Positions 35,358 to 43,559 of a stretch of DNA of 64,000 nt are shown in pieces (the stretch's first letter is position 1; each line of letters begins with the position of its first letter). Source of the stretch: Microbispora sp. NBC_01189 (GTDB lineage: Bacteria; Actinomycetota; Actinomycetes; Streptosporangiales; Streptosporangiaceae); NCBI RefSeq assembly GCF_036010665.1, contig NZ_CP108581.1, positions 813,501 to 877,500 on the forward strand. Reading direction: 5' to 3'. The translations under genes were made by a program, and so were the position numbers. Below the pieces are notes generated by a model, which was not told the DNA's origin, searched no databases, and saw only the letters and a list, made by a program, of their open reading frames with translations.

Positions 35358-35371
35358 TGTGAACGCTCCCA
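35358..35371. promoter_or_regulatory. Second LacI-type operator in the galactan divergent promoter
   Basis: TGTGAACGCTCCCA keeps the left half-site exactly and two mismatches on the right. It lies 30 bp upstream of the binding-protein start codon, 124 bp from the other site, so both arms of the divergent promoter have one copy. Confidence 0.5.
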
Positions 35372-35401
35372 GACGTTCTCCACTCCCGCCTGGAGGAACA
35401 C

Positions 35402-36709
35402 ATGCGCGTGTACCAGCTGGCCACGGCCGCGATCCTCGTCGCCACGCTCGGCGCGGCCTGCTCCGGCGGCTCCGGTGAGCCGTCCGCCACGACCGGCGGC
35501 GCCGCCGCGTCCGGCGGACCGGTCACGCTCACGTACTGGACCTGGGTCCCGAACATGGACAAGATCGTCCGCGTGTGGAACCAGGCCCATCCCGACATCC
35601 AGGTCACGGTGAGCAAGCAGGCGGGCGGGGACGACGCGGCGGCCAAGTTCCTCACCGCCGCCAGGGCGGGCAACCCGCCCGACCTGGTCCAGGCCGAATA
35701 CCAGATGCTGCCCTCCTTCGTCGCCGCCGGCGCCGTGGCCGACATCAGGGCGGAGACCGCGCGGGCCAAGGGAGAGTTCGGCGAGGGCGTCTGGGGGCTG
35801 GTGACGCTCGGCACCGACGCCGTCTACGCGGTCCCCCAGGACAGCGGGCCGATGATGCTGTACTACCGGCGGGACCTGTTCGAGAAGTACGGCATCGAGG
35901 TGCCGAAGACCTGGGACGAGTACGCCGAGGCCGCCCGCGCCGTACGCGGGAAGGACCCGAAGGTCTTCCTCGGCACGTTCTCCAGCAAGGACCCGGGCTG
36001 GTTCGCCGGGCTCGCGCAGCAGGCGGGCGCCCAGTGGTGGTCGATCGACGGCGACGCCTGGAAGGTCGCGGTCGACGACGAGGCCACCAGGAAGGTCGCC
36101 TCCTACTGGGGTGGCCTGGTGAAGGAGGGTGTCATCGACGACATGCCCTACTTCACCCCGGAGTGGAACAAGGCGCTCAACGACGGCAGGCTGCTCACCT
36201 GGCCGTCGGCGGTGTGGGGCCCGGGTGTGCTGTCCAGCAACGCGCCGAAGGGCAAGGGCAGGTGGGCCGTCGCGCCGCTCCCCCAGTGGAACGCCGGCGA
36301 GAACCACAGCGGCTTCTGGGGCGGCTCCTCCACCGCCGTCGCCGCCAAGTCGCCCAGCAGGGCCGCGGCGGCGACGTTCGCCACCTGGCTGAACACCGAC
36401 CCGCAGGCGCTCGGGCTGCTGATCGGAGAGGGCGCGGTCTACCCGGCCTCCACCAAGGGCGCCGCGCTCATGACCGAGGCCCCCGGCTACTTCTCCACCC
36501 AGCCCGACTTCTGGAAGCAGGCCGCCGCAATCGGCGCCACCGCCCGCGGCTTCACCTTCGGCCCGGACGTGAACGTGACGTACAACGCCTACCGGGACGC
36601 CTTCGACAAGGCCGTCGCGGACAGGTCGGACTTCACCGCCGCCGTCCGGACGATGCAGGACACCACCGTCGCGGACATGCGCAAGACCGGCTTCACCCTC
36701 GCCCAGTGA
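35402..36709 (+). CDS. Sugar-binding lipoprotein of the galactan-linked ABC importer
   Basis: 435 residues. Lipobox LGAAC (Cys20), Ser/Gly/Thr-rich tether, then a CUT1 solute-binding fold (VTLTYWTWVPNMDKIVRVWN at the start). Good GGAGG ribosome site before the ATG. Ligand inferred as galacto-oligosaccharide from the GH42 and GH53 next to it. The stop codon lies in a 15-bp tandem repeat and overlaps the next start. Confidence 0.9.
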   Translation: MRVYQLATAAILVATLGAACSGGSGEPSATTGGAAASGGPVTLTYWTWVPNMDKIVRVWNQAHPDIQVTVSKQAGGDDAAAKFLTAARAGNPPDLVQAEYQMLPSFVAAGAVADIRAETARAKGEFGEGVWGLVTLGTDAVYAVPQDSGPMMLYYRRDLFEKYGIEVPKTWDEYAEAARAVRGKDPKVFLGTFSSKDPGWFAGLAQQAGAQWWSIDGDAWKVAVDDEATRKVASYWGGLVKEGVIDDMPYFTPEWNKALNDGRLLTWPSAVWGPGVLSSNAPKGKGRWAVAPLPQWNAGENHSGFWGGSSTAVAAKSPSRAAAATFATWLNTDPQALGLLIGEGAVYPASTKGAALMTEAPGYFSTQPDFWKQAAAIGATARGFTFGPDVNVTYNAYRDAFDKAVADRSDFTAAVRTMQDTTVADMRKTGFTLAQ

Positions 36710-37629
36710 CGACCCGCCCACTGACGACCCGCCCAGTGACGACGCGGACCCGGAAGGGCGCTCCCCGCGCGGGCGCCGTGCCCTACCTGTTCCTCGCCCC
36801 GGCGATGGTGCTGTTCACGCTGTTCATGGCCCTGCCCATCGGCTACACCGGCTATCTGAGCCTGCGCCGCACCAAGGTCTCCGGCCTCGGCCTCGGCGCA
36901 GGCGCCCGTACGGAGGTCTTCGCCGGGCTCGGCAACTACGCCGCGGCGATCGGCGACGGCGAGTTGTGGGCCGGGTGGCTGCGCGTCCTCGGCTACGGCG
37001 CGCTCGTGCTCGCGCTGATGCTGGGGCTCGCCCTGGTGTTCGCGCTGATGCTCGACGCCGCGCACGTGCGGCTGGCCCGGATCACCCGGATCTCGATCTA
37101 CCTGCCGTACGCCGTGCCGGGGGTGGCCGCCACGCTGATGTGGGGGTTCCTCTACCTGCCCGGGCTCAGCCCGTTCGGCGACCACCCGTTCCTTGGCGCC
37201 GGCCTGGTCACGTTCTCGATGGCCAACGTGGCGGTGTGGGGCGGCACCGGCTTCAACATGCTGGTCCTGTACACGAACCTGCGGGCCGTGCCGCGCGAGT
37301 ACTACGAGGCGGCCAGGATCGACGGCGCGGGCGAACTGGCGATCGCGCTGCGGATCAAGATTCCGATCCTGGTCCCGGCGATCGTCCTGACCACCGTGTT
37401 CTCCGTCGTCGCGACCATCCAGGTGTTCACCGAGCCGACCACGCTGCGGCCACTGACGAACACGATCAGCTCGACCTGGAGCCCGCTGATGAAGGTGTAC
37501 CGCGACGCGTTCGTCACCGGCGACCTCCACTCGGCCGCCGCGACCTCCATGGTGATCGCCGGGATCTCCCTCGTGGTGTCGCTCGGCTTCCTGCGGATCG
37601 TGAAGAACCACGCGTTCGGGGAGGACTGA
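36706..37629 (+). CDS. ABC sugar permease (MalF-type)
   Basis: 307 residues if the GTG that overlaps the upstream stop codon (GTGA) is used; a second GTG ten codons later is possible. Six helices (PYLFLAPAMVLFTLFMALPI first) and EAA loop EAARIDGAGELAIALRIKI. The N-terminus encodes threonine-arginine repeats (TTRPLTTRPVTTR) that derive from a threefold 15-bp repeat. Second gene of the importer operon. Confidence 0.9.
   Translation: MTTRPLTTRPVTTRTRKGAPRAGAVPYLFLAPAMVLFTLFMALPIGYTGYLSLRRTKVSGLGLGAGARTEVFAGLGNYAAAIGDGELWAGWLRVLGYGALVLALMLGLALVFALMLDAAHVRLARITRISIYLPYAVPGVAATLMWGFLYLPGLSPFGDHPFLGAGLVTFSMANVAVWGGTGFNMLVLYTNLRAVPREYYEAARIDGAGELAIALRIKIPILVPAIVLTTVFSVVATIQVFTEPTTLRPLTNTISSTWSPLMKVYRDAFVTGDLHSAAATSMVIAGISLVVSLGFLRIVKNHAFGED
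36707..36743. repeat. 15-bp tandem repeat spanning a stop/start junction
   Basis: TGACGAC(CCGCCCA) units start at 36707, 36722 and 36737. The first contains the stop codon of the binding protein and the overlapping start of the permease; the period of 15 keeps the reading frame, so the repeat adds TTRP units to the permease N-terminus. Confidence 0.75.
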
Positions 37630-38486
37630 TGGCCGCCGCCACGCGGGCCGGGACACGCCGGCCGGCTGGGATCGTCCCCACGGGGGTGCTCGTGCTGGGC
37701 GCGGTCTACACCCTGTTCCCGGTGAGCTGGGTGGTGGTCGCGGCCACCAAGTCCAGGGCCGAGCTCTTCTCCACCGCGACCTTCGCGCCCGGCACCGGCC
37801 TGCTGTCCAACCTGGCCGACCTGTTCGCCTACCGCGACGGTGTCTTCTGGCTGTGGCTGCTCAACACCGTCCTGTACGCCGGGGGCGGCGCGGTCCTGGC
37901 GACCGCGGTGGCCACCGTCTCGGGCTACGCCCTCGCCACGTACGCCTTCCGCGGCCGCGGCCTGATCTTCAACCTGCTCGTCGGCGGCATCCTGGTGCCG
38001 CCCGTCGTGCTCGCGATCCCGCAGTATCTGCTGTTCTCCGAGGCCGGCCTCGCCGGCACCTACTGGTCGGTGCTGCTGCCCCAGATCCTCAGCCCGTACA
38101 GCGTCTATCTGGCCAGGATCTACGCCCGGGCCGCGATCCCGGCCTCGCTGCTGGAGGCGGGCCGGCTGGACGGCGCGGGCGAGTGGCGGCTGTTCCGCCG
38201 GGTATCGCTGCCGATGCTCACCCCGGCCATGGTGACGATCTTCCTGTTCCAGTTCGTCGCGATCTGGAACAACTTCCTGCTGCCGTTCATCATGCTGGGC
38301 GACGACCACCGGTTCCCGCTGACGGTCGGCCTCTACACCCTGCTCGCCGCGGGAGCCAACCAGCCCTCGCTCTACAACCTGATCATCACGGGGACGCTGC
38401 TGTCGCTCGTCCCGCTCGTCGCGCTGTTCCTCACCATGCAGCGCCACTGGCGGGCCGACCTGTCCGGCGGAGCCGTGAAAAGCTGA
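37629..38486 (+). CDS. ABC sugar permease (MalG-type)
   Basis: 285 residues, six helices. The ATPase-contact loop is EAGRLDGAGEWRLFRRVSLP, with Gly instead of the usual second Ala. Start ATG overlaps the stop of the partner permease (TGATG). As in the GH31 operon there is no ATPase gene, so a general sugar ATPase of the MsiK type is presumably shared. Confidence 0.92.
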   Translation: MAAATRAGTRRPAGIVPTGVLVLGAVYTLFPVSWVVVAATKSRAELFSTATFAPGTGLLSNLADLFAYRDGVFWLWLLNTVLYAGGGAVLATAVATVSGYALATYAFRGRGLIFNLLVGGILVPPVVLAIPQYLLFSEAGLAGTYWSVLLPQILSPYSVYLARIYARAAIPASLLEAGRLDGAGEWRLFRRVSLPMLTPAMVTIFLFQFVAIWNNFLLPFIMLGDDHRFPLTVGLYTLLAAGANQPSLYNLIITGTLLSLVPLVALFLTMQRHWRADLSGGAVKS

Positions 38487-38542
38487 CGAGCGGGGGAAAC
38501 ACGCTGATCGGCGGGTGGACAATACGGGGGACAATTACGCAT

Positions 38543-39544
38543 ATGGGGAAGCGTCCGACCATCCACGACGTCGCCGCGGCGGCCGGTGTCTCGCGCGGCA
38601 CGGTCTCCCGCGTGCTCAACGACGACCGGTATGTGAGCCCCGCCGCCCACGCCGCCGTCCGCCGGGCGATCACCGAGACCGGCTACATCGTCAACCGCAA
38701 CGCCCGCAGCCTGGTCACGCGGCGGACGGGGTCGGTGGTCATGGTGCTGTCCGAACCACACGAGAAGGTTTTCGAGGACCCCAACTACGGCGTGCTGATC
38801 CGCACCGCGATCCGCCGCCTGGCCGAGCGCGACGTCTCCCTCGTCGTCATGCTGGCCGGCGACGACGGGGACCGCGAGCGGGTGCTCCGTTACGTGCGCG
38901 GCGGCCACGCCGATGGGGTGTTCCTGGTGTCCGCCCACGCCGGCGACGCGCTGGCGGACGCTCTGGTGAAGACCAGGGTGCCGGCGGTCGCGCAGGGCGC
39001 GGTGGTCGGACGGGAGAACGCGATCCCGTACGCCGCCGCCGACGACCGCGAGGGCGCCCGGCAGATGGCGCGTTACCTCGTCGAGCGGGGACGCAGGAGG
39101 ATCGCCACCATCACCGGCCCGATGGACACCCCGGGCGGCATCCAGCGGCTGGAGGGCTTCGCCGACGTGCTCGGCCGCAAGGCGTCCCGGCGGCTGATCG
39201 AGCACGGTGACTGGAGCCGGCTCAGCGGCGAGAGCGCGATGGCGCGACTGCTGGAGCGCGCGCCCGACCTCGACGCGGTGTTCGTGGCCTCCGACCTGAT
39301 GGCGGCCGGGGCCCTCGCGACGCTGCGGGCGGCGGGCCGGCGGGTGCCCGGCGACGTGGCGGTGGGCGGCTTCGACGACTCGTCGATCGCCGTCTCCACG
39401 CACCCGCCGCTGACCACGATCAGGCAGCCACTCGCCCAGGTCGCCGAGGAGACCGTACGCCTGCTGCTCGAACTGGTCGACGGCGCCGACCGCGTCGACC
39501 CGGTCATCCTCCCCACGACCCTGGTCGTTCGCGACTCCGCCTGA
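38543..39544 (+). CDS. LacI-family regulator of the galactan locus
   Basis: 333 residues. Helix-turn-helix PTIHDVAAAAGVSRGTVSRV at the N-terminus, hinge around NRNARSLVTRR, then the effector-binding domain (VPGDVAVGGFDDSSIAVSTHPPLTTIRQP). Last gene of the importer operon, so it is likely autoregulated; its probable targets are the two TGTGAAC-type sites in the divergent promoter. Confidence 0.92.
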   Translation: MGKRPTIHDVAAAAGVSRGTVSRVLNDDRYVSPAAHAAVRRAITETGYIVNRNARSLVTRRTGSVVMVLSEPHEKVFEDPNYGVLIRTAIRRLAERDVSLVVMLAGDDGDRERVLRYVRGGHADGVFLVSAHAGDALADALVKTRVPAVAQGAVVGRENAIPYAAADDREGARQMARYLVERGRRRIATITGPMDTPGGIQRLEGFADVLGRKASRRLIEHGDWSRLSGESAMARLLERAPDLDAVFVASDLMAAGALATLRAAGRRVPGDVAVGGFDDSSIAVSTHPPLTTIRQPLAQVAEETVRLLLELVDGADRVDPVILPTTLVVRDSA

Positions 39545-39560
39545 CCTCGGGGCGAGGCCA

Positions 39561-39587
39561 TGTCACACATGGAGGGGCTGTCTCGTC
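39561..39587 (+). promoter_or_regulatory. ECF41-type promoter
   Basis: TGTCACA, a 16-bp spacer, then CGTC: this is the reported consensus for ECF41 sigma factors. It lies directly before the gene for an ECF41 sigma factor, so autoregulation is expected. The predicted transcription start is within a base or two of the GTG at 39596, pointing to a leaderless message. Confidence 0.75.
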
Positions 39588-39595
39588 CTCACGAC

Positions 39596-40543
39596 GTGAA
39601 CGACCATGACGACGGCGTGATCGACAGCGTGATCGACGGAGGCGCCGGGTTCGAGGCGCTGCGGCCCCGGCTGCTCGGCGTCGCGTACGGGCTGCTCGGC
39701 AGCCTCGACGAGGCCGAGGACGTCGTGCAGGACGCCTGGCTGCGGCTGCGCCGCCACCAGGAGGAGGGCGGCGCGGAGATCGGCGACGTGACCGGGTGGC
39801 TGGTGGTCACCGTCTCCCGGCTCGCCCTCGACGTGCTGCGCTCGGCCCGGCACCGCCGGGAGGAGTACGTGGGGCCCTGGCTGCCCGAGCCCGTTCTCAC
39901 CGGTCCCGTGGCCGGTGGGGTTGTCGGCACCGGGCCCGCCGAGCGGGTGACGCTGGACGAGTCGATCAGCATGGCCATGCTCGTCGTGCTGGAGTCGCTG
40001 AGCCCGGCCGAGCGGACCGCCTTCGTGCTGCACGACGTGTTCGGCCTGACGTTCGCCGAGGTGGGCGAGGCGGTCGGGCGCAGCCCGGCCGCCTGCCGGC
40101 AGCTCGCCGCCCGGGCGCGGTCGCACGTCTCGTCCCGCGCTCCCCGGTTCGACGTGGATCCCTCCGCGCACCGGCGGGTGGTGGACGCCTTCGCCCGCGC
40201 CTGTCTCGGCGACGACATCGGCGCGCTGCTCGCGCTGCTCGACCCGGAGGTCGTGCTGCGCAGCGACGGCGGCGGAGTGGTGCGCGCGGCGCGGCGGCCG
40301 GTCCTCGGCGCCGCCAAGGTCGCCCGGCTGCTGATGGGCCTGCGCAGGTTCGGCCGGCCCGAGATCGTGCCCGCCTCGGTGAACGGCCGGCCCGGGCTGC
40401 TGCGTTACCGCGAGGGCCGGCTGGTGACCGTGATCGGGCTCACCGTCGCGGACGGCCGGATCACCACCGTCGACATGGTCCTCAACCCGGAGAAACTCGC
40501 CCGCCTGACGCGGGCCGGCAACGAGACGAGGAACCGACGATGA
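39596..40543 (+). CDS. ECF41 RNA polymerase sigma factor with SnoaL-like C-terminus
   Basis: 315 residues. Region 2 (FEALRPRLLGVAYGLLGSLDEAEDVVQDAW) and region 4 (LSPAERTAFVLHDVFGLTFAEVGEAVGRSPAACRQLAARAR) are followed by about 120 residues with a SnoaL-like fold, the hallmark of ECF41/SigJ proteins, which lack a classical anti-sigma factor and are tuned by this extension. An ATG 36 bp upstream is in frame, but it would lie inside the promoter; the GTG at the predicted transcription start is preferred. It overlaps the next gene by four bases (ATGA). Confidence 0.9.
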   Translation: MNDHDDGVIDSVIDGGAGFEALRPRLLGVAYGLLGSLDEAEDVVQDAWLRLRRHQEEGGAEIGDVTGWLVVTVSRLALDVLRSARHRREEYVGPWLPEPVLTGPVAGGVVGTGPAERVTLDESISMAMLVVLESLSPAERTAFVLHDVFGLTFAEVGEAVGRSPAACRQLAARARSHVSSRAPRFDVDPSAHRRVVDAFARACLGDDIGALLALLDPEVVLRSDGGGVVRAARRPVLGAAKVARLLMGLRRFGRPEIVPASVNGRPGLLRYREGRLVTVIGLTVADGRITTVDMVLNPEKLARLTRAGNETRNRR

Positions 40544-40992
40544 CCGCGAGAATCAGTGTGCGTGAGCTGGCCCCGGAGGCGATCGAGGCGATGCGGGGGG
40601 TGGAGCGGTTCCTGCACGGGTGCGGCCTGCCGCACGCCACCCTGGAGCTCGTGAAGATCCGGGCCAGCCAGATCAACGGCTGCGCGTTCTGCGTGGACAT
40701 GCACGCCCGCGACGCGAAGAAGGCCGGGGAGAGCGACGAACGGCTGTGGTCGGTGGCCGCCTGGCGGGAGGCGCCCTACTACACGGACGCCGAGCGCGCC
40801 GCGCTGGCGCTGGCCGAGGCCGCGACCCGGCTCGCCGACCGGCCCGACCCGGTGCCGGACGAGGTCTGGGCGGAGGCGGCGCGGCACCACTCCCGGGAGG
40901 AGCTGGCCGCGCTGATCGTGGCCGTCGCGCAGATCAACGCCTGGAACCGGATCTGCGTCATCAGCCGTACGGTCCCCGGCACGGGGGTCTGA
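40540..40992 (+). CDS. Carboxymuconolactone decarboxylase / AhpD-like protein, ECF41 partner
   Basis: 150 residues. The AhpD-type redox motif is C48-AF-C51 with His55 (INGCAFCVDMH). Such proteins are the usual genomic partners of ECF41 sigma factors and probably detoxify peroxides or related electrophiles. Translationally coupled to the sigma gene, so its expression should depend on the same promoter. Confidence 0.92.
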   Translation: MTARISVRELAPEAIEAMRGVERFLHGCGLPHATLELVKIRASQINGCAFCVDMHARDAKKAGESDERLWSVAAWREAPYYTDAERAALALAEAATRLADRPDPVPDEVWAEAARHHSREELAALIVAVAQINAWNRICVISRTVPGTGV

Positions 40993-41082
40993 CCTGACGG
41001 CTGAGGCTTTACGCCCTCTTTACCGGTCCTCCTGTATCTATTCTGAAAGGTAACGGAACCATCACGGTCGGGGGGATGCAAC

Positions 41083-41241
41083 ATGGTCACGGTGGTGCCG
41101 TCGCTCGCGAAGGTCAGGGACATCAGGCCCGCCCTGCGCCGCAGGCCCAAGCAGGACAGGAAGATCGTCGATTTCAAGGCCTACACGGGCGGGAACGTCA
41201 TCCGTTTTCCCCGCACGTCGGGTCCCACCTCGGCGGCCTGA
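41083..41241 (+). CDS. Small basic protein of 52 residues
   Basis: Starts MVTVVPSLAKVRDIRPALRR and ends NVIRFPRTSGPTSAA. High third-position GC across the frame and a G-rich ribosome site (GGGGG about 8 nt before the ATG) support a real gene. The arginine/lysine-rich middle (RRRPKQDRK) could bind nucleic acid. An AT-richer stretch about 50 bp upstream (TATCTATTCT) may be its promoter. No family recognised. Confidence 0.6.
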   Translation: MVTVVPSLAKVRDIRPALRRRPKQDRKIVDFKAYTGGNVIRFPRTSGPTSAA

Positions 41242-41328
41242 CCCTGCTCGATCCGCGGTGATCGGCCCGCCCGGCGTGCCCGCCGGGCGGGCCGCGCCTT
41301 CCACAGGGACCTGGTTGGATGTCCCCTC

Positions 41329-42015
41329 ATGAGTGACCTGTCCGCCCCTTTGCCCGCTTCTTCGCCGGCCCCTTTGCCGGCCCCTTTGTCGGCCACGGAG
41401 CGGACCCGGCACCGCCGCCTGCGCGAGCAGGGCCGTACGGGCCGGGAGGCGCTGTTCGACGTGCTCCGGGCCGGGTTCGTCTGCCATCTGGGCGTGGTGG
41501 TGGACGGCGACCCGATGGTCGTGCCCACCGTCTACGGGTTCGACGCCGGCCACCTCTACGTCCACGGCTCGGTGGCCAGTCGCAGCCTCACCCGAGGCAC
41601 GACGGTCTGCGTGACGGTCACCCACGTGGACGGCCTCGTGCTGGCCCGCTCGGTCTTCGAGCACGGGGTCAACTACCGCAGCGCGATGATCTACGGCGTG
41701 CCGCGCGTACTGGAGGGCGACGAGAAGCTCACCGCCCTGCGCCTCCTGACCGAGCACGTCGCGCCCGGCCAGTGGGACCACGCCCGGCAGCCGGACCGCA
41801 GGGAGCTCGCCGCGACCACGATCCTGGCGATCCCGCTCGACGAGGCGTCGGTGAAGGTGCGGGAGGGCCACCCCGACGACGCCGACGACCCGCACGACGT
41901 CTGGGCCGGAGTCCTGCCGCTCGCCACGTCCTGGCAGCCACCCGTCACCGACCCCCGGGCCGCCCACCATCCCATCCCCCCGCACATCCTCACCCGCCCC
42001 GGCCTGCCGTACTGA
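41329..42015 (+). CDS. Pyridoxamine 5'-phosphate oxidase-like flavin-binding protein
   Basis: 228 residues. After a Ser/Pro/Ala-rich leader the split-barrel domain begins (RLREQGRTGREALFDVLRAGFVCHLG), with VPTVYGFDAGHLYVHGS and NYRSAMIYGVPRVLEGDEKLTALRLL as in NimA-like, FMN-binding PPOX proteins. These reduce or bind small molecules with FMN or F420. The last 15 codons are duplicated 1.4 kb downstream, on the far side of the PIN module. Confidence 0.85.
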   Translation: MSDLSAPLPASSPAPLPAPLSATERTRHRRLREQGRTGREALFDVLRAGFVCHLGVVVDGDPMVVPTVYGFDAGHLYVHGSVASRSLTRGTTVCVTVTHVDGLVLARSVFEHGVNYRSAMIYGVPRVLEGDEKLTALRLLTEHVAPGQWDHARQPDRRELAATTILAIPLDEASVKVREGHPDDADDPHDVWAGVLPLATSWQPPVTDPRAAHHPIPPHILTRPGLPY

Positions 42016-42034
42016 CCACGGCCGTACGATCCGG
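41978..42034. repeat. Left copy of an imperfect direct repeat (3' end of the PPOX gene)
   Basis: Covers the codons PPHILTRPGLPY, the stop and the next 18 bp (GGCCGTACGATCCGG at the end). About 80% identical to the copy at 43459-43518. Together they bracket the PIN module. Confidence 0.7.
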
Positions 42035-42085
42035 AACGTCCGCACCCCCAGTCGGCGAGGTGCGGCGGTTGTCACTGGCCGGGCA

Positions 42086-42556
42086 TCAGTTCTGGTTCGA
42101 TCCGAAGATCGTCGGCTCACCGATCTCATACGGTTCGCAGATCAAGACGCCCTCGATTCGGCCGCGCCCTCGCATCTGCCCATCCCGAGTGAACAAGACC
42201 TCGGCACCGGCATGGATCGCCGAAGCGACGTGAATGGCGTCCGGAGTCTTCAACCGGTACGTGTAAGCGATCTCCCGAGCCTTGAGGCCGACTCCGCGGC
42301 TGAACTCCACCGAAACCAAGCTTGGGCTGTCCAGCAGCGCGAGTGCCGCCTTGTCTCGTTGGGGCGGGTAAGGGTCAGCGTTGCCCCATCCACGCACCTC
42401 TACATACGACAACGTCGACACATAGAGGTCCAGCTTGCGCTGTCTGGCCAATTCCAGTGCCTGAACCACGTGCTCGTGACCGTCGTGGGCTTCGAGGACG
42501 CCTATCAGGGCGTTGGAGTCCAGGTAGATCGATGAGGGGTTGCTAGGAGGCGTCAT
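42086..42556 (-). CDS. PIN-domain ribonuclease, toxin-like (VapC superfamily)
   Basis: 156 residues. The acidic active site is visible: Asp13 (IYLDSNALIG), Glu53 (YVEVRG), Asp106 (KTPDAIHVA) and Asp125 (FTRDGQM). PIN domains cut RNA with Mg2+; in two-gene modules they are normally toxins. The ATG overlaps the end of the upstream gene by 14 bp, so the upstream protein is co-translated, but it does not look like a classical small VapB antitoxin. Base composition is visibly less GC-rich than neighbours, suggesting transfer. Confidence 0.88.
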   Translation of the reverse strand: MTPPSNPSSIYLDSNALIGVLEAHDGHEHVVQALELARQRKLDLYVSTLSYVEVRGWGNADPYPPQRDKAALALLDSPSLVSVEFSRGVGLKAREIAYTYRLKTPDAIHVASAIHAGAEVLFTRDGQMRGRGRIEGVLICEPYEIGEPTIFGSNQN

Positions 42557-43355
42557 ACATCCGCCTCAAGTGCTCGGCTGCTTCGAGCCCGCCGGTGAGT
42601 TCCGGATCCGCGCCCACAATGTCCGTGAGAGGTGCATCCTGGTCACGAAGTGGCTCAATTTGTCGCATCTTGACAGAGATGGCCCGATCACGAGCGTCCC
42701 TGACAAGCAGCCCGGAGACTTCCACCCGCTTACCCAGCGCGCTCTGAACAGCGGCCTGCTGATCCCGGGTGAACAGCACCTCGACCCGATGGGCTCCGGT
42801 TCCCGTCCACAGCCCGGCCTTGAAGGTGCCGTGCAGGGTGATGCTCTCAAGCTTGCCGATGACTGATCCGATGGAAGTACGTTTGCGATTCAGCGCTTTC
42901 CGGAGGTTGTCAGCGCTGCGCCGAGTCACCACCACCTGTTGCTGTGGCCGACCGTCAGCGAGCAGCTCCAGAGTCATCCCGTCCGACTCCAGCATGCCGA
43001 GGCACTTCGACAGCTGGACTCCGGTCTCCACGGCGGCAGAGGTCCAACGCCGAGGGAGCGTCTCGCGCTCTTCCGTTTCGGAGAAGCCTTCGATGGTCCA
43101 CTTGACCAGGTCGGCCATCAGATCAGCAGAAGCGTTCTCGGCGAGCCGGTTAGGGGTCAGAGTCAGCCTGACACTGCCCAGCTCCAGCTTCTCAATCCCC
43201 CACGTGCTCTCCGAGGATCCGATCTCGGCTGCTTCTATCTGCCCAAGAAGTGTCATCAGCCTCTCAAGGACGGTGAACGAGCGGCGCGCGTCTGAGGAGC
43301 CCACCGGACCCGGAACGACTACTCGCAGTTGAACATGCGGGGTCTTGTCCGCCAT
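42543..43355 (-). CDS. PIN-associated protein of 270 residues, unknown family
   Basis: Starts MADKTPHVQLRVVVPGPVG behind GGAGGTGCGC; an in-frame GTG two codons earlier is less likely. The N-terminal half looks mixed alpha/beta; the C-terminal part (SIGSVIGKLESITLHGTFKA, then HRVEVLFTRDQQAAVQSALG and KRVEVSGLLVRDARDRAI) has the strand pattern of an OB or small beta-barrel. No DNA-binding domain of known antitoxin types is evident. Overlap with the PIN gene and shared lower GC content mark the pair as one module; it may restrain or target the nuclease. Confidence 0.7.
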   Translation of the reverse strand: MADKTPHVQLRVVVPGPVGSSDARRSFTVLERLMTLLGQIEAAEIGSSESTWGIEKLELGSVRLTLTPNRLAENASADLMADLVKWTIEGFSETEERETLPRRWTSAAVETGVQLSKCLGMLESDGMTLELLADGRPQQQVVVTRRSADNLRKALNRKRTSIGSVIGKLESITLHGTFKAGLWTGTGAHRVEVLFTRDQQAAVQSALGKRVEVSGLLVRDARDRAISVKMRQIEPLRDQDAPLTDIVGADPELTGGLEAAEHLRRMYDAS

Positions 43356-43458
43356 GCGCACCTCCCATCCTCCTGACGATGATTACCCACCAAGGCTATG
43401 CCGCACTGATGCTCGGCGCTCCGATTTCCGCCAGAGGCACCTCCCGGCCCTGGCCGGC

Positions 43459-43518
43459 CCTCCGCACATCCTCATCCGCACCGGCATGCCGTGCTGACTG
43501 CGACCGTACGATCCGGTG
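43459..43518. repeat. Right copy of the imperfect direct repeat
   Basis: Still reads as a PPOX-like C-terminus, [12 protein letters not shown] and stop, followed by the same GACCGTACGATCCGG tail. It has no complete gene in front of it, so it is a detached gene end. Confidence 0.7.
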
Positions 43519-43559
43519 ACCGCCGGCCGGTGCTCGTTACACCGGACCGGCAGCCACAG

